Part shown: piece by piece, positions 5,464-6,289 of the stretch
How the letters are laid out: each line of letters opens with the position of its first letter
Numbering within the stretch: position 1 is the stretch's first letter
Assembly: GCA_024645155.1 (NCBI GenBank)
Contig: JAHEGF010000197.1
Span: 1-6,289 of the forward strand
DNA: 6,289 bases
Direction of reading: 5' to 3'
DNA from: Phyllobacteriaceae bacterium
GTDB taxonomy: Bacteria > Pseudomonadota > Alphaproteobacteria > Rhizobiales > Rhizobiaceae
The notes under the pieces: generated by a model
Database searches by the model: none
Seen by the model: the letters and a program-made list of their open reading frames with translations, nothing else
Told to the model about the DNA's origin: nothing
Program-made: the position numbers and the translations under genes

Positions 5464-6222
5464 CTAGTCAAAACTGAAGCGGATCAGTGTCGTCGGCCGG
5501 ACCTCGACCATGCGGTTCTCGCGGCGGACCGCCGGCTTGATGACGCGTCCGGTCACACCCCTTTGCGACGTGGAAATGAATGCTTCACCTTCCGGAACAT
5601 CACGAACGATGACCGTGAATTTGCGTTCCGGCTCGGGCAGGCACACGGCGCCGTCTTCGCCCTCCCAGGCAGCTCGGCCAAAACGTTCGACCGCGGTATT
5701 GATAAGACTGCGCGATTGCGCCCCGACGAAACCGGCGTCGTCAGTACCGGGAATTCGTCCGCTGGCGACGTCTTCGCGGATTTTTTGTTCGACAATGATC
5801 ATCGCATCGTAAAGGAATGCGTCGGCTTCGGTTCTTGAAAAACCAAAATCCGGCAAGGAGGGATCGCTGTCCTTCTTGTCCTTCCAGCAGCGGTGTTCAT
5901 TATAGAGGAAATCGTGAACCACATAGGCGGGACCATATGCCCAAGGCGAAAATCCTTTTACCGACCAGAAAAACCGCGGAATTGATCCGCCATCGGTATA
6001 CATTGGCTTTGGTTCGATGAGTTTCCCGGTTTCGGTGACATATCTCAACCGGTCATTTTCGGCGGGAATGAATATGAAACGTTCGTCACTGTTGTCCCAG
6101 GCAAGCACAAGACTTCCCTTCAGACTGCCCTTTGGCACCTCGTCGTTCATCGACTGGCAGGCGCTGAGCAATCCGCACAAGAACAATGCCAGTGCAGCCA
6201 TGGCAGTGGCGTCGCGGTTCAT
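5464..6222 (-). CDS. DUF1353 domain lipoprotein
   Basis: The 252-residue protein starts with a lipoprotein signal peptide: short n-region MNRD, hydrophobic stretch AMAALALFLCGL (7-18) and lipobox LSAC, so C22 would be lipidated after cleavage. The mature part carries TDGGSIPRFFW (76-86) and YGPAYVVHDFLY (96-107), the paired motifs of DUF1353, a family seen in bacteria and phages. D77, H103 and D104 could form a metal or catalytic site, though the biochemical role is not established. The C-terminal third (about 200-252) lacks recognisable motifs and looks beta-rich. The frame extends 22 codons further upstream, but the ATG at 6222 is chosen because AAGGA lies ten bases before it and it gives a proper signal peptide. 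Q23 after the cysteine suits outer-membrane sorting. No phage genes are nearby, so it looks like a chromosomal envelope protein of unknown function. Confidence 0.82.
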   Translation of the reverse strand: MNRDATAMAALALFLCGLLSACQSMNDEVPKGSLKGSLVLAWDNSDERFIFIPAENDRLRYVTETGKLIEPKPMYTDGGSIPRFFWSVKGFSPWAYGPAYVVHDFLYNEHRCWKDKKDSDPSLPDFGFSRTEADAFLYDAMIIVEQKIREDVASGRIPGTDDAGFVGAQSRSLINTAVERFGRAAWEGEDGAVCLPEPERKFTVIVRDVPEGEAFISTSQRGVTGRVIKPAVRRENRMVEVRPTTLIRFSFD

Positions 6223-6289
6223 TGCCGCCGGATCCTTATGGTTGCAGACGTACGATATTCGCGCCATTTGCCTCGTGAAGCAGGTCAAC

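Noticed and set aside
5356..5838. 160-codon + strand ORF opposite the DUF1353 gene
   Set aside because: It overlaps the promoter region and a well-supported lipoprotein gene on the other strand, with no recognisable product.

Overview
The window looks like a chromosomal stretch from a GC-rich alphaproteobacterium, most likely of the rhizobial group (Hyphomicrobiales). This rests on gene content, strong G/C preference at third codon positions and the style of the protein sequences. No taxonomic marker gene is present. There is no rRNA, tRNA, insertion sequence, phage integrase or CRISPR array.

Layout. The left half reads on the + strand. It opens with the C-terminal part of a DHH-family phosphoesterase (1-473), followed by a 323-base gap (474-796) holding hairpins and one clean 8-bp inverted repeat. 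Next come a class III PLP aminotransferase of the amine:pyruvate transaminase type (797-2179) and an AhpD-like carboxymuconolactone decarboxylase family protein (2176-2583), joined by an ATGA overlap. An unrecognised 44-residue ORF (2782-2916) follows, with a ribosome binding site, coding-like codon use and an intrinsic terminator just after it. The stretch 2917-3237 has no convincing protein gene. It contains several strong hairpins and a three-copy 11-bp GTTA repeat, and could hold a small RNA or regulatory site.

The right half reads on the - strand, converging on the left half. A lipoprotein with a DUF1353 domain (6222-5464) comes first. A probable promoter and palindrome (5348-5411) then lead into an isobutyryl-CoA dehydrogenase-type acyl-CoA dehydrogenase (5323-4157) and a 3-hydroxyisobutyrate dehydrogenase, mmsB (4122-3238, TTG start).

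How the genes fit together. The acyl-CoA dehydrogenase and MmsB catalyse two steps of valine catabolism (isobutyryl-CoA to methacrylyl-CoA, and 3-hydroxyisobutyrate to methylmalonate semialdehyde). The hydratase and hydrolase steps that connect them are not encoded here. The aminotransferase/AhpD-like pair is probably co-translated, but its substrate cannot be fixed from sequence. No clearly new multi-gene system was found. The best candidates for something undescribed are the 44-residue ORF and the structured, repeat-bearing intergenic region beside it.
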